Source: Ensifer sp. LCM 4579 (GTDB lineage: Bacteria; Pseudomonadota; Alphaproteobacteria; Rhizobiales; Rhizobiaceae). Taken from it: a DNA stretch of 53,478 nucleotides. The notes beneath the pieces were generated by a model. The model did not search any database. It was not told the DNA's origin and saw only the letters and a list, made by a program, of their open reading frames with translations. The DNA lies in assembly GCF_001854885.1 (NCBI RefSeq), contig NZ_MDDV01000007.1, positions 163,255 through 216,732 on the forward strand. The letters are read 5' to 3'. Of the stretch, positions 7,380 to 15,050 are shown piece by piece; position 1 is the stretch's first letter, and the number at the start of each line of letters is the position of its first letter. A program made the translations under genes and the position numbers.

Positions 7380-8876
7380 GTGGTTGGTGAAAGGCTTCTG
7401 GAGTTTCACTCCATTACAAAGACCTTCGGCGGCACGCGGGCTCTGTCCGAGGTGTCGCTCGATCTGCAAGCCGGCGAAATCCTTGCACTTCTCGGCGAGA
7501 ACGGCGCGGGCAAGTCCACGCTGATTAAAACGCTTGCCGGCATCTACCGTCCCGATGGCGGAGAAATCCGGTTTCGCGGCGAACACTACGTCAATCAGCC
7601 GCCGAAGCCGAACAGGCGCCAGCCGGTCGCATTCATTCATCAGGACCTCGGCCTGATCGAATGGATGACCGTCGCGGAGAATGTCGGCCTGGCGCAGGGC
7701 TTCTCGATGAAGTCGCGCCTGATCGACTGGCGTCAAACGGAGGAGCGGGCCCGCGAGGCGCTGCGTCTCGTCGGCTGCGACTTCGATCCCTCCACTCGCG
7801 TTCACGACCTGACGCGCACGGAGAAATCCCTGGTGGCGATCGCGCGAGCCTTGGCCGTGGAGGCGGATGTGCTGGTGCTGGACGAGCCGACGGCAAGCCT
7901 TCCGGCCGACGAGGTGGAGCGGCTGTTCGAAGCCATTCGGCCGCTGAAGGCGCGCGGCGTTGCGATGATCTATGTCTCGCATCGCCTCGATGAGATCTTC
8001 AGGATTGCCGACCGCGTTGCAGTGCTGCGCGACGGCCGCCTCGTTGGGCAGAAACCAGTCCGGGAAACGATGCCGGAGGAATTGATCGAAATGATCGTCG
8101 GGCGCAAGGCAGATCAGCTTTTCCTCAAGGCGGAGTGCGCGCCGGGCGAAGCGGTCGTCAGCGTCCGCCATCTCGCATGCGGGGGCGCCGGGCCCGTTTC
8201 ATTCGACGTATTCAAGGGCGAGTTGCTCGGCCTCGTCGGTCTGCGCGGCGCGGGGCAGGAACTGGTCGGCCGTGCCCTGTTCGGGTGCGAACCCTATGCC
8301 GGCAGCGTCACTCTCGGGGGAGGCCGCCCCGATCTCTCGAGCCCGGTTGCCGCCATGCGGTCGGGCATCGGCCTGATTGCCAGGGACCGCACCGAGGAAT
8401 CGGTCGCCATGTCGCTTTCGCTGCGGGAGAACACCTTCCTCAATCCGCAAGCCTCCGGACGTAAGCTGCTTTCCCTCCTCTCCCCCGCCCGGGAAGCGGA
8501 CATGGCCTATGCCATCGGGGAGCGGGTCGGACTGAGACCGAACGACCAGAGCCTGCCGATCGAGGCGCTTTCCGGCGGCAACCAGCAGAAGGTCGTGGTC
8601 GGAAGATGGCTGGCGACCGGCCGCCGCGTGCTCATCGCCGAAGACCCGACCGCCGGCGTCGACGTCGGCGCAAAGGCGGAGATCTACCGCTTGATCGCCC
8701 GCGCGCTCGAAGCCGGCCTCGCCGTCATCGTCGTATCGACGGATTTCGAGGAAATCGCCCATATCTGCCATCGCGCCCTTGTCTTTTCTCGCGGACGCAT
8801 TCTCCGCGAGCTGCGGGGGCCTGAGTTGACGACCGCGGCAGTGATTGCCGCCGCTTCGGCCTCCGAGGCCGCTTGA
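7380..8876 (+). CDS. Sugar ABC transporter, double ATP-binding protein (RbsA/MglA type)
   Basis: A 498-residue protein with two nucleotide-binding domains that would power a CUT2-class sugar importer at the inner membrane. Domain 1 has Walker A GENGAGKST near residue 40 and Walker B VLVLDEPTAS, but at the signature position it reads DLTRTEKSLVAIARAL instead of an LSGGQ-like motif. Domain 2 has a degenerate Walker A (LRGAGQELVGRALFG), an intact LSGGNQQK signature and AEDPTAGVDVG, as is usual for this family. The GTG start at 7380 follows GGGAGG (7368-7373). It is the first gene of an operon with a permease and a broken binding protein, behind an operator-bearing promoter. Confidence 0.9.
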   Translation: MVGERLLEFHSITKTFGGTRALSEVSLDLQAGEILALLGENGAGKSTLIKTLAGIYRPDGGEIRFRGEHYVNQPPKPNRRQPVAFIHQDLGLIEWMTVAENVGLAQGFSMKSRLIDWRQTEERAREALRLVGCDFDPSTRVHDLTRTEKSLVAIARALAVEADVLVLDEPTASLPADEVERLFEAIRPLKARGVAMIYVSHRLDEIFRIADRVAVLRDGRLVGQKPVRETMPEELIEMIVGRKADQLFLKAECAPGEAVVSVRHLACGGAGPVSFDVFKGELLGLVGLRGAGQELVGRALFGCEPYAGSVTLGGGRPDLSSPVAAMRSGIGLIARDRTEESVAMSLSLRENTFLNPQASGRKLLSLLSPAREADMAYAIGERVGLRPNDQSLPIEALSGGNQQKVVVGRWLATGRRVLIAEDPTAGVDVGAKAEIYRLIARALEAGLAVIVVSTDFEEIAHICHRALVFSRGRILRELRGPELTTAAVIAAASASEAA

Positions 8877-8893
8877 CGTTCCGGGAGAGAACA

Positions 8894-9949
8894 ATGCAGT
8901 CGATCGAATCCACCGCGCTTGAACCGACCCGAGGCGAACTGGCGGGCCTGAGCCTGCTGCAAAGGCTCATACGCTATCTGCCGGCCTATGGACTCGTGAT
9001 CCTGACGCTCTTCCTGATCATCCTCTTCTCGGTCCTGTTGCCCCAGACATTTCCGACCGTGCTCAATCTGCGCTCGATCGTCTCCGATAAGGCGATCATC
9101 GCAATGCTGTCGCTGGCTGCGATGATCCCGATGGCAGCCGGCCGCATCGACTTGACCGTCGGCTACGGCATCGTGCTTTGGCACATCCTGGCGATCAGCC
9201 TGCAGACGATGTTCGGCGTGCCCTGGCCTCTGGCGGTGGCGATCGTACTGGCGCTCGGGGCGCTTTCCGGCTTCTTGAACGGGCTGCTCGTCGAAGTGGC
9301 GCGGATCGATTCCTTCATCGCAACGCTCGGCACAGGCACAATTCTCTATGCGCTAGCGCTCTGGCATACCGGCGGGCGGCAGGTTGTCGGCGTCCTGCCG
9401 GATGGCTTCTATGCGCTGAACGGAACCATGGTCCTCGGCCTGCCGATTACCGGCCTCTACGTGCTGCTCCTGGCAGTCGCGCTATGGCTCGTGCTCGAAT
9501 ATCTGCCGGTCGGCCGCTACGTCTATGCGATCGGCGCAAACCCGAAGGCCGCGGCACTCAACGGCATTCCGGTTCGCCGCTTCGTCGTCGGGGCCTTCGT
9601 GTCCTCGGGAACGCTGACGGCACTTGCCGGCATTCTGCTCGCCTCGAAGCTCCGGATCGGTCAGGCGAGCGTCGGTCTCGAGTACCTGCTGCCGGCCCTC
9701 GTCGGTGCCTTCCTCGGCTCGACCACGATCAAGCCCGGCCGCGTCAATGTCTGGGGGACGATCATCGGCGTAACCATTCTGGCCGTCGGCATCTCGGGCA
9801 TCCAGCAGTTTGGCGGTTCCTTCTTCGTGGAGCCGCTCTTCAACGGCGTGACGCTGCTCGTGGCGATCGGCATCGCCGGCTATGCGCAACGCAAGCGCGG
9901 GACCGTCATGCGAAAGCCGGCGCCCGTCACGCCCACCGCAAACGAGTGA
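8894..9949 (+). CDS. Sugar ABC transporter permease (RbsC type)
   Basis: A 351-residue inner-membrane permease of the CUT2 (RbsC/BPD_transp_2) family with about eight to ten hydrophobic helices. Landmarks include GRIDLTVG near ~80, the SGFLNGLLV helix, the SFIATLGTGTILYA segment and the cytoplasmic GANPKAAALNGI loop that contacts the ATPase, then GAFLGSTTIKPGRVNVWG. The ATG at 8894 follows a GGGAGAG; 17 bases separate it from the ATPase gene. The ATPase partner is intact, but the binding protein downstream is not, so the permease may be idle or may borrow another binding protein. Confidence 0.9.
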   Translation: MQSIESTALEPTRGELAGLSLLQRLIRYLPAYGLVILTLFLIILFSVLLPQTFPTVLNLRSIVSDKAIIAMLSLAAMIPMAAGRIDLTVGYGIVLWHILAISLQTMFGVPWPLAVAIVLALGALSGFLNGLLVEVARIDSFIATLGTGTILYALALWHTGGRQVVGVLPDGFYALNGTMVLGLPITGLYVLLLAVALWLVLEYLPVGRYVYAIGANPKAAALNGIPVRRFVVGAFVSSGTLTALAGILLASKLRIGQASVGLEYLLPALVGAFLGSTTIKPGRVNVWGTIIGVTILAVGISGIQQFGGSFFVEPLFNGVTLLVAIGIAGYAQRKRGTVMRKPAPVTPTANE

Positions 9950-9996
9950 ACTTCGAAGACAGGATCTGCTTCAAACAACCCAAGGGAGGAAGGGGA

Positions 9997-10934
9997 ATGA
10001 ATCGCAGGATTTTCATGACGGGAATGGTCGCCGCCGTGGCCTTGCTGACGGCCAATGTTGTGCTGGCCGATCCCATGGGTGACGCCAAGGCGCTGGTTGA
10101 AAAATGCGCGGGCAAGGTCAGCGCCTCGGCGGCCGCACCGCGGCCTTTGGTCAAGCCATGGCCCTGAAGCCGGACGGCATCATCATCAACGGCTTCGACG
10201 CCGTCGAACAGGCGCCGGCGCTCGAGCAGGCGAAAGCCGCCGGAATTCCGCTCGTCGCATGGCATGCGGGCCCGGTAATCGGACCGGATGAGAAGAACGG
10301 CCTCGTCGCCAATATCAGCACCGATGCGATGGAGGTCTCGAAGGCGGCGGCGAATTGGGCCTATGTCGATGCACAGGGCAAGCCGGGCGTCGTCATCTTC
10401 ACGGATTCGACCTACGCGATCGCAATCGCCAAGGCCGACAAGATGAAAGCGGAGATAGAGGCGCTTGGCGGAACGGTGCTCGAATATGTCGACACGCCGA
10501 TTTCGGAGACGTCGCAGCGCATGCCGCAACTGACGACCTCGCTCCTGCAGAAATACGGAGACCGATGGACGCATTCGCTGGCGATCAACGATCTCTATTT
10601 CGACTTCATGGGCCCGTCGCTCGCCGCTGCCGGCAAGAGTGGTACGGATGCGCCGATCAATGTCGCCGCCGGCGATGGCTCCGAATCCGCCTATCAGCGC
10701 ATTCGTGCGGGGCAATTCCAGAAGGTGACCGTCGCCGAGCCGTTGAACCTGCAGGGCTGGCAACTGGTCGACGAATTGAACCGCTCGCTCGCCGGTGAGA
10801 AATGGTCCGGCTACCTCTCGCCGCTGCACGTGGTGACCGCCGACAATGTCGAATTCGACGGCGGGCCGAAGAACAGCTTCGACCCGGATAACGGCTACCG
10901 CGACGAATACAAGAAGATCTGGGGCAAGATGTGA
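9997..10934 (+). pseudogene. Periplasmic sugar-binding protein, internal deletion and frameshift
   Basis: The start and signal peptide are normal (ATG at 9997 after AAGGGAGG; MNRRIFMTGMVAAVALLTAN ending before ADPMGDAKALVEK). The reading frame then fails after ~42 residues: frame 1 runs to a stop at 10165-10167, while family-like sequence resumes in another frame around 10120-10135 with GGRTAAFGQAMALKPDG and continues to the normal C-terminus at 10934 (GYRDEYKKIWGKM). Homologues as I remember them carry about 45 residues between these two blocks, so the likely event is a ~130-base deletion whose length is not a multiple of three. The lost part is the first strand and helix of lobe 1. The rest is uncorrupted, so the loss looks recent. 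Confidence 0.8.
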
Positions 10935-10945
10935 TCTCCCAAGCT

Positions 10946-10975
10946 GGGGCGCCGCGAATGGCGCCCTACTTTTTT
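10946..10975. terminator. Intrinsic terminator between convergent genes
   Basis: GGGCGCC (10947-10953) and GGCGCCC (10960-10966) form a seven-base GC stem with a six-base loop, followed on the plus strand by TACTTTTTT. It ends the ABC transporter operon and lies directly against the stop of the convergent lacI-type gene, which it may also terminate in part. Confidence 0.8.
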
Positions 10976-10976
10976 C

Positions 10977-11999
10977 TCAGATTTTCGGCGTCGTATTGCC
11001 TTGAGCCACGCGCAAGGGCGCCTGCCACCGGCCGTCCACGAGTTCGCCGGACAGCATCTGCAATAGCGCACGCGCCGCCACCGACCCGATTTCCATTCGC
11101 GGCACATCGATCGTCGTCAGACGGGTGCGTACGGCATTCGCCAAGGATGTTCCGTTAAACCCGACGACGGATACATTTTCCGGCACCCGAATGCCTGCTT
11201 CGTGCAAATAGGACAGGCCGCCGAGCGCCATGGCATCGTTCAGGAAATGGATGGCCTCGATCTGCGGATGCGTTTCCATCAGCTTTTCGGTCAGGACACG
11301 GCCCGTTTCGGCCTGCCGCGGCATGGACTCGCAAGCCACGCTGACGAGATCGATTGCTCTGGCGCGTAGCGCTGACTGGAGCGCTAGGTAGCGACGGCGC
11401 GCGCACAGATCCCGATCAAGCTCCGCGCCAATATAGGCGATGCGCCGCAGGTTCCGCTCAAGAAAATGCGCTGCAACCAGCCTCCCCGCCTCCTCGTGGG
11501 AGAGCCCGGCACTGAAATCGTGCTCTGCATGGTCGCTGTCCCACAGGTGAATTGCGGGGCAGTTCCGCCGTTCCAGAAGGCTTTCCGCATCCGGGCTGCG
11601 CATCATGCCGCCGTTGAGGAGCAGCCCGGCCGGACGGAGGGAGAGCATCTCGCGCAAGAGATCCGTCTCGACCTCGGGATCGAAAAGCGACTCTCCGATA
11701 AAGGTTTGAAAGCCGCGAGGTCGCAAGACGGAATTCACCCCGCTCAGCACCTCGGAAAAGACGACGTCGGCGATCGAGGGAATGATGACCGCGACCATGC
11801 GGCTCTTGCGCGAGCTGAGCGAGCCGGCAAGGCTGTTGGGCAGATAGCCGAGATCCTCGGCGGCCTGCCGGACCTTTTGCCGCGTCTTTTCCGAGATGCT
11901 CCCGGCGCCACGCAGCACCTTGGACGCGGTCATCGTGCTGACGCCCGCCCGTTGAGCCACGTCGCGTAGCGTCACCAGTCTTCGACGTTTCTCCTCCAC
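10977..11999 (-). CDS. LacI-family transcriptional repressor
   Basis: A 340-residue regulator. The N-terminal helix-turn-helix reads TLRDVAQRAGVSTMTASKVLRG (~residues 9-30), followed by the LacI hinge (SLSSRKSRMVAVIIPSIADVVF) and a periplasmic-binding-protein-like effector domain ending in VVGFNGTSLANAVRTRLTTIDVP. It is flanked by the ABC operon and the TRAP operon, and the promoter reading into it carries its own operator copy, pointing to autoregulation. The start is a GTG at 11999 after GGAGGAG. It resembles GntR/IdnR-type gluconate repressors; the effector is presumably a sugar acid or its phosphate. Which of the two LacI proteins here binds the shared palindrome cannot be told from sequence. 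Confidence 0.88.
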   Translation of the reverse strand: MEEKRRRLVTLRDVAQRAGVSTMTASKVLRGAGSISEKTRQKVRQAAEDLGYLPNSLAGSLSSRKSRMVAVIIPSIADVVFSEVLSGVNSVLRPRGFQTFIGESLFDPEVETDLLREMLSLRPAGLLLNGGMMRSPDAESLLERRNCPAIHLWDSDHAEHDFSAGLSHEEAGRLVAAHFLERNLRRIAYIGAELDRDLCARRRYLALQSALRARAIDLVSVACESMPRQAETGRVLTEKLMETHPQIEAIHFLNDAMALGGLSYLHEAGIRVPENVSVVGFNGTSLANAVRTRLTTIDVPRMEIGSVAARALLQMLSGELVDGRWQAPLRVAQGNTTPKI

Positions 12000-12029
12000 C
12001 TTCTCCTCCGGCTCTTCACAGATCGTCGC

Positions 12030-12058
12030 TTGACGATCTTCATTGTTATCGATACCAT
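12030..12058 (+). promoter_or_regulatory. Operator-bearing promoter of the TRAP operon
   Basis: TTGACG (12030-12035), a 17-base spacer and TACCAT (12053-12058) form a candidate promoter facing the TRAP genes. The spacer and -10 carry TTGTTATCGATACCAT (12043-12058), differing from the perfect palindrome at 7315-7330 by two bases. The position relative to the -35 box is nearly the same as at 7306-7344. Confidence 0.65.
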
Positions 12059-12065
12059 CCGGCTG

Positions 12066-12094
12066 AGGTTAGCGATAACCCTCGCGAAATGCAA
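12066..12094 (-). promoter_or_regulatory. Operator-bearing promoter of the lacI-type gene
   Basis: On the minus strand TTGCAT (12094-12089), 17 bases and TAACCT (12071-12066) form a candidate promoter reading toward the repressor gene. Its spacer holds GGTTAGCGATAACC (12067-12080), an imperfect palindrome with a TTA(N4)TAA core. The two divergent promoters therefore each have their own operator. Confidence 0.55.
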
Positions 12095-12145
12095 CCGCAG
12101 CGACGGGTTTCCGCAGGGAGAAATGTTCATTCGGGAGGAATGTCG

Positions 12146-12634
12146 ATGGGACGGCTCGTGTCGATCCTGTGGGCATCGATCGATGCGATCATGGCGACGC
12201 TGCTTGCCGCCATGATTGCACTGGTCTTTGCCAATGTCGTACTGAGATATGGATTCTCGTCGGGAATTCGCAGTTCCGTCGAATTGTCGCGGCTCGGTTT
12301 CGTCTGGGTGGTGATGTTCGGCGCCGCCGTGGCGCTGCGGCGGGGCGAACATCTGGCGGTGATGGAGTTTTCGGCAGCCTTCTTGCCTCGCGCCGTCCCC
12401 GTGCTGCAGCGGCTTTGCTGGCTCGTCATCCTCGTTGCGGTCGGTATGCTTTTCTGGGGTGCGGCCCGCCAGACGCTCGCCAACTGGCATAATATTTCGC
12501 CGCTTACCGGATTGCCGACGGGATTGATGTATCTGCCCGGCGCCATAGCGGGTGGGCTTATGGCCGCCATCGCAATCGCGCGCCTGATCCATCCGGCTGA
12601 AACAAGGACCGACATCGCTGGAGAGGGACGATGA
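12146..12634 (+). CDS. TRAP transporter small permease (DctQ type)
   Basis: A 162-residue inner-membrane protein with four hydrophobic helices: IDAIMATLLAAMIALVFANV, LGFVWVVMFGAAVAL, LCWLVILVAVGMLFW and PGAIAGGLMAAIAIA. Length, helix number and the RYGFSSGIRSSVELSRLGFVW segment are typical for DctQ subunits of tripartite, ion-driven transporters of carboxylates and sugar acids. The ATG at 12146 follows GGGAGGA (12133-12139). It overlaps the large permease gene by four bases. The operator upstream and the neighbouring idn/gnt genes suggest a sugar-acid substrate. Confidence 0.88.
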   Translation: MGRLVSILWASIDAIMATLLAAMIALVFANVVLRYGFSSGIRSSVELSRLGFVWVVMFGAAVALRRGEHLAVMEFSAAFLPRAVPVLQRLCWLVILVAVGMLFWGAARQTLANWHNISPLTGLPTGLMYLPGAIAGGLMAAIAIARLIHPAETRTDIAGEGR

Positions 12635-13911
12635 CGCTGGCGCTGTTTCTTTCGGTTCTCATCATCAGCATTCTTGCCGGCCTGCCGGTCGCCTTCGCGC
12701 TGCTCCTGGCGGCGATGGTGCTGATGCTGCACCTCGACCTCTTCAGTGCCGATGTTCTGGCGCAATCGCTGATCAACGGCGTCGACAGTTTTCCGCTGCT
12801 CGCCGTGCCATTCTTCCTCGTCGCCGGCGAAGTCATGTCGCAAGGCGGCCTCTCGACGCGCATCGTGAAGCTGGCCATGACGCTCGTCGGCCATCGCCAG
12901 GGCGGCCTCGGCTATGTGGCGATCGTCACCTCGGTCTTGCTCGCGGGCCTCTCCGGCTCGGCGGTCGCGGACGCTGCCGCACTCGTTTCCATCCTCTACC
13001 CGATGATGCAGAAATCCGGCTATCCGGGCGCGCGGTCGCTGGGGCTTCTCGCCGCCGGCGGGATTATCGCGCCGGTCATTCCGCCGTCCTTGCCGCTGAT
13101 CATCATCGGCGTCGCGGGCAATATCTCGATCGCAAAACTCTTTCTCGGCGGCATCGCGCCTGGGCTGATGATGGGCGCGGCCCTGATGTTCGTCTGGTCC
13201 ATGATGATGCGCAACGAGACGGTGGAAACCACGCCGAGGGCAAGTGCTGGCGAGCGACTTCAGGCACTGCGCGAAGGCATCTGGGCGCTCCTGCTTCCGA
13301 TCATCATCATCGGCGGCATCCGCTTCGGCATCTTCACCCCGACCGAGGCCGCCGTGGTCGCGGCCGTCTATGCGATCGTCGTATCCGCGCTCATCTATCG
13401 CGAACTCAGCCTGCGCGGCTTCTTCGACATTCTCGTCAGCAGCGCGCGCTCGACGGCGATGGTGATGTTCCTCGTCGGCGCGGCGATGGTCGCCGCCTGG
13501 CTGATCACCGTGGCGCAATTGCCGCAGCAACTGGCGGAACTGCTCGGCCCGCTCGTCGACCATCCGCGCCTGCTCATGGCCGTGATCATGATCATCGTTC
13601 TCCTTGTCGGCATGGTCATGGATCTGAGCCCGACGATCCTGATCCTGGTGCCGCTCTTCATGCCGATCGTCAAACTCGCCGGCATCGACCCGGTCTATTT
13701 CGGGCTGCTGTTCGTCATCAACACATCGATCGGCCTGATCACGCCGCCGGTCGGCACCGTGCTGAACGTCGTCTGCGGCGTGGGGAAAAAGCCGATGAGC
13801 GCCGTCGTCGGCGGAACCATGCCCTTCGTCATCGCCTATCTCGTGCTTCTGGCACTGTTCATCGCCTTCCCGGCCTTGATCACCGTGCCCATGCGTTTCT
13901 TTGCAGGCTAA
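12631..13911 (+). CDS. TRAP transporter large permease (DctM type)
   Basis: A 426-residue protein with about 11-12 membrane helices, the expected size for the transport subunit of a TRAP system. Family landmarks include LAVPFFLVAGEVMSQGGLS, the GLSGSAVADAAAL loop, GGIIAPVIPPSLPLIIIG, IFTPTEAAVVAAVYA and INTSIGLITPPVGTVLNV. It would move substrate delivered by the periplasmic subunit using a sodium or proton gradient. The start codon lies inside the stop of dctQ and GAGAGGGA precedes it. The binding-protein gene follows after 16 bases. Confidence 0.92.
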   Translation: MTLALFLSVLIISILAGLPVAFALLLAAMVLMLHLDLFSADVLAQSLINGVDSFPLLAVPFFLVAGEVMSQGGLSTRIVKLAMTLVGHRQGGLGYVAIVTSVLLAGLSGSAVADAAALVSILYPMMQKSGYPGARSLGLLAAGGIIAPVIPPSLPLIIIGVAGNISIAKLFLGGIAPGLMMGAALMFVWSMMMRNETVETTPRASAGERLQALREGIWALLLPIIIIGGIRFGIFTPTEAAVVAAVYAIVVSALIYRELSLRGFFDILVSSARSTAMVMFLVGAAMVAAWLITVAQLPQQLAELLGPLVDHPRLLMAVIMIIVLLVGMVMDLSPTILILVPLFMPIVKLAGIDPVYFGLLFVINTSIGLITPPVGTVLNVVCGVGKKPMSAVVGGTMPFVIAYLVLLALFIAFPALITVPMRFFAG

Positions 13912-13927
13912 CCAGGGAGGAATAGCC

Positions 13928-14905
13928 ATGAATACACTGATGAAAACAATCGGTCTTGCGGCGGCTCTGACGCTTTCCGCCGTCCCAGCCTTGGCGGAGA
14001 CCGTGCTGAAGCTTGCCCACGCGGCGCCGGAGACGGACCTTCAGCAGACCATGTCCCTCTATTTCAAGGAGCAGGTCGAAGCGCGTTCGGGCGGCTCGAT
14101 CAAGGTGAACGTCTTCCCGCACGGCCAACTCGGCAACGATGCACAGATGATCGATGGCGCCCGCTCCGGCATCGTCGACATCGCAATCTCGGGGCTCAAC
14201 AACTTCACCGGCCTCATCCCCGAAGCCGGCGCATTCGAGTTGCCGTTCATGTTCCCCTCCCGCGACCTCGCCTACAAGGTCCTCGACGGCGAGATCGGGC
14301 AAGGTGTTGCCGCCAAGTTCGCACCGGTCGGTCTCAAGCTGCTCGGCTTTCCTGAAAACGGCTATCGAAACATCACGAACAATCGCGGGCCGGTTCGCAC
14401 CCCGGAAGATCTCAAGGGGCTGCAGATGCGCGTAAATAACTCAAAGGCGCTCAATGACATGTTCGCGCTTCTTGGAGCAAACCCGCAGCAGCTTCCCGTT
14501 GCGGAACTCTATACGGCGCTCGAGACCGGCGTGGTCGATGCCCAGGACCATCCGATCGGCATCGTCGTCTCCTTCAAGTTCAACGAGGTGCAGAAATATC
14601 TCTCGCTCACGCAGCACGCCTATTCGGCACTCGCCATGGTAATGAACAATGACAAGTTGAAGGGCCTCAGCGATGCGGAGCAGAAAATCATCACGGAGGT
14701 CGCGGCCGAGGCCGTCGCCAAGCAGCGTGAATTGAGCGTCGCCAAGGAGGAGGAGATGATTGCGCAACTGGAATCGGAAGGCATGAGCGTCAACCGCGAT
14801 GTCGACGCCACAGCCTTTCAGTCTGCCGTGAAACCGGTCTGGGAAGGCTTCATCGACGAGAACGGCGAGAGCCTCGTCAACGCGATCGTCGCCGCCTCCA
14901 AGTGA
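13928..14905 (+). CDS. TRAP transporter solute-binding protein (DctP type)
   Basis: A 325-residue periplasmic binding protein. The signal peptide (MNTLMKTIGLAAALTLSAVP) ends at an ALA site before ETVLKLAHAAPETDLQQ. The DctP core has GQLGNDAQMIDGARSGIVDI, the conserved arginine region MRVNNSKALNDMFALLGANPQQLP that binds the substrate carboxylate, and ELYTALETGVVDAQDHPIG. The start at 13928 follows AGGGAGG (13913-13919). With dctQ and dctM it forms a complete TRAP system. By family logic the ligand is an acid; by context it is L-idonate, gluconate or a ketogluconate. Confidence 0.92.
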   Translation: MNTLMKTIGLAAALTLSAVPALAETVLKLAHAAPETDLQQTMSLYFKEQVEARSGGSIKVNVFPHGQLGNDAQMIDGARSGIVDIAISGLNNFTGLIPEAGAFELPFMFPSRDLAYKVLDGEIGQGVAAKFAPVGLKLLGFPENGYRNITNNRGPVRTPEDLKGLQMRVNNSKALNDMFALLGANPQQLPVAELYTALETGVVDAQDHPIGIVVSFKFNEVQKYLSLTQHAYSALAMVMNNDKLKGLSDAEQKIITEVAAEAVAKQRELSVAKEEEMIAQLESEGMSVNRDVDATAFQSAVKPVWEGFIDENGESLVNAIVAASK

Positions 14906-14916
14906 CGCATGGCCCC

Positions 14917-14993
14917 GGGCGGATGTTCCTGCGTCCGCCCCGGTTCTGCCGGGTCAAACAAGTCCCCCAAAAGCAAGGCGCGTTCAGCGCGCC
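14917..14993. terminator. Hairpins between convergent genes
   Basis: Two stems lie between the TRAP operon and the convergent lacI-type gene: GGGCGGA (14917-14923) with TCCGCCC (14934-14940), and GGCGCG (14977-14982) with CGCGCC (14988-14993). Neither is followed by a clear T run, so factor-independent termination is only a possibility. Confidence 0.4.
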
Positions 14994-15050
14994 CTGGGCC
15001 GGTGCTTCGCATTAATTGCGGGTGCGATGCCAGACATCACCCTGGCTGCA

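Noticed and set aside
12127..13929. A 600-codon open frame antisense to the TRAP permease genes
   Set aside because: Its product is dominated by Asp, His, Arg and Glu with no fold signature; the opposite strand encodes complete DctQ and DctM proteins with ribosome-binding sites. It is a GC-rich shadow frame.
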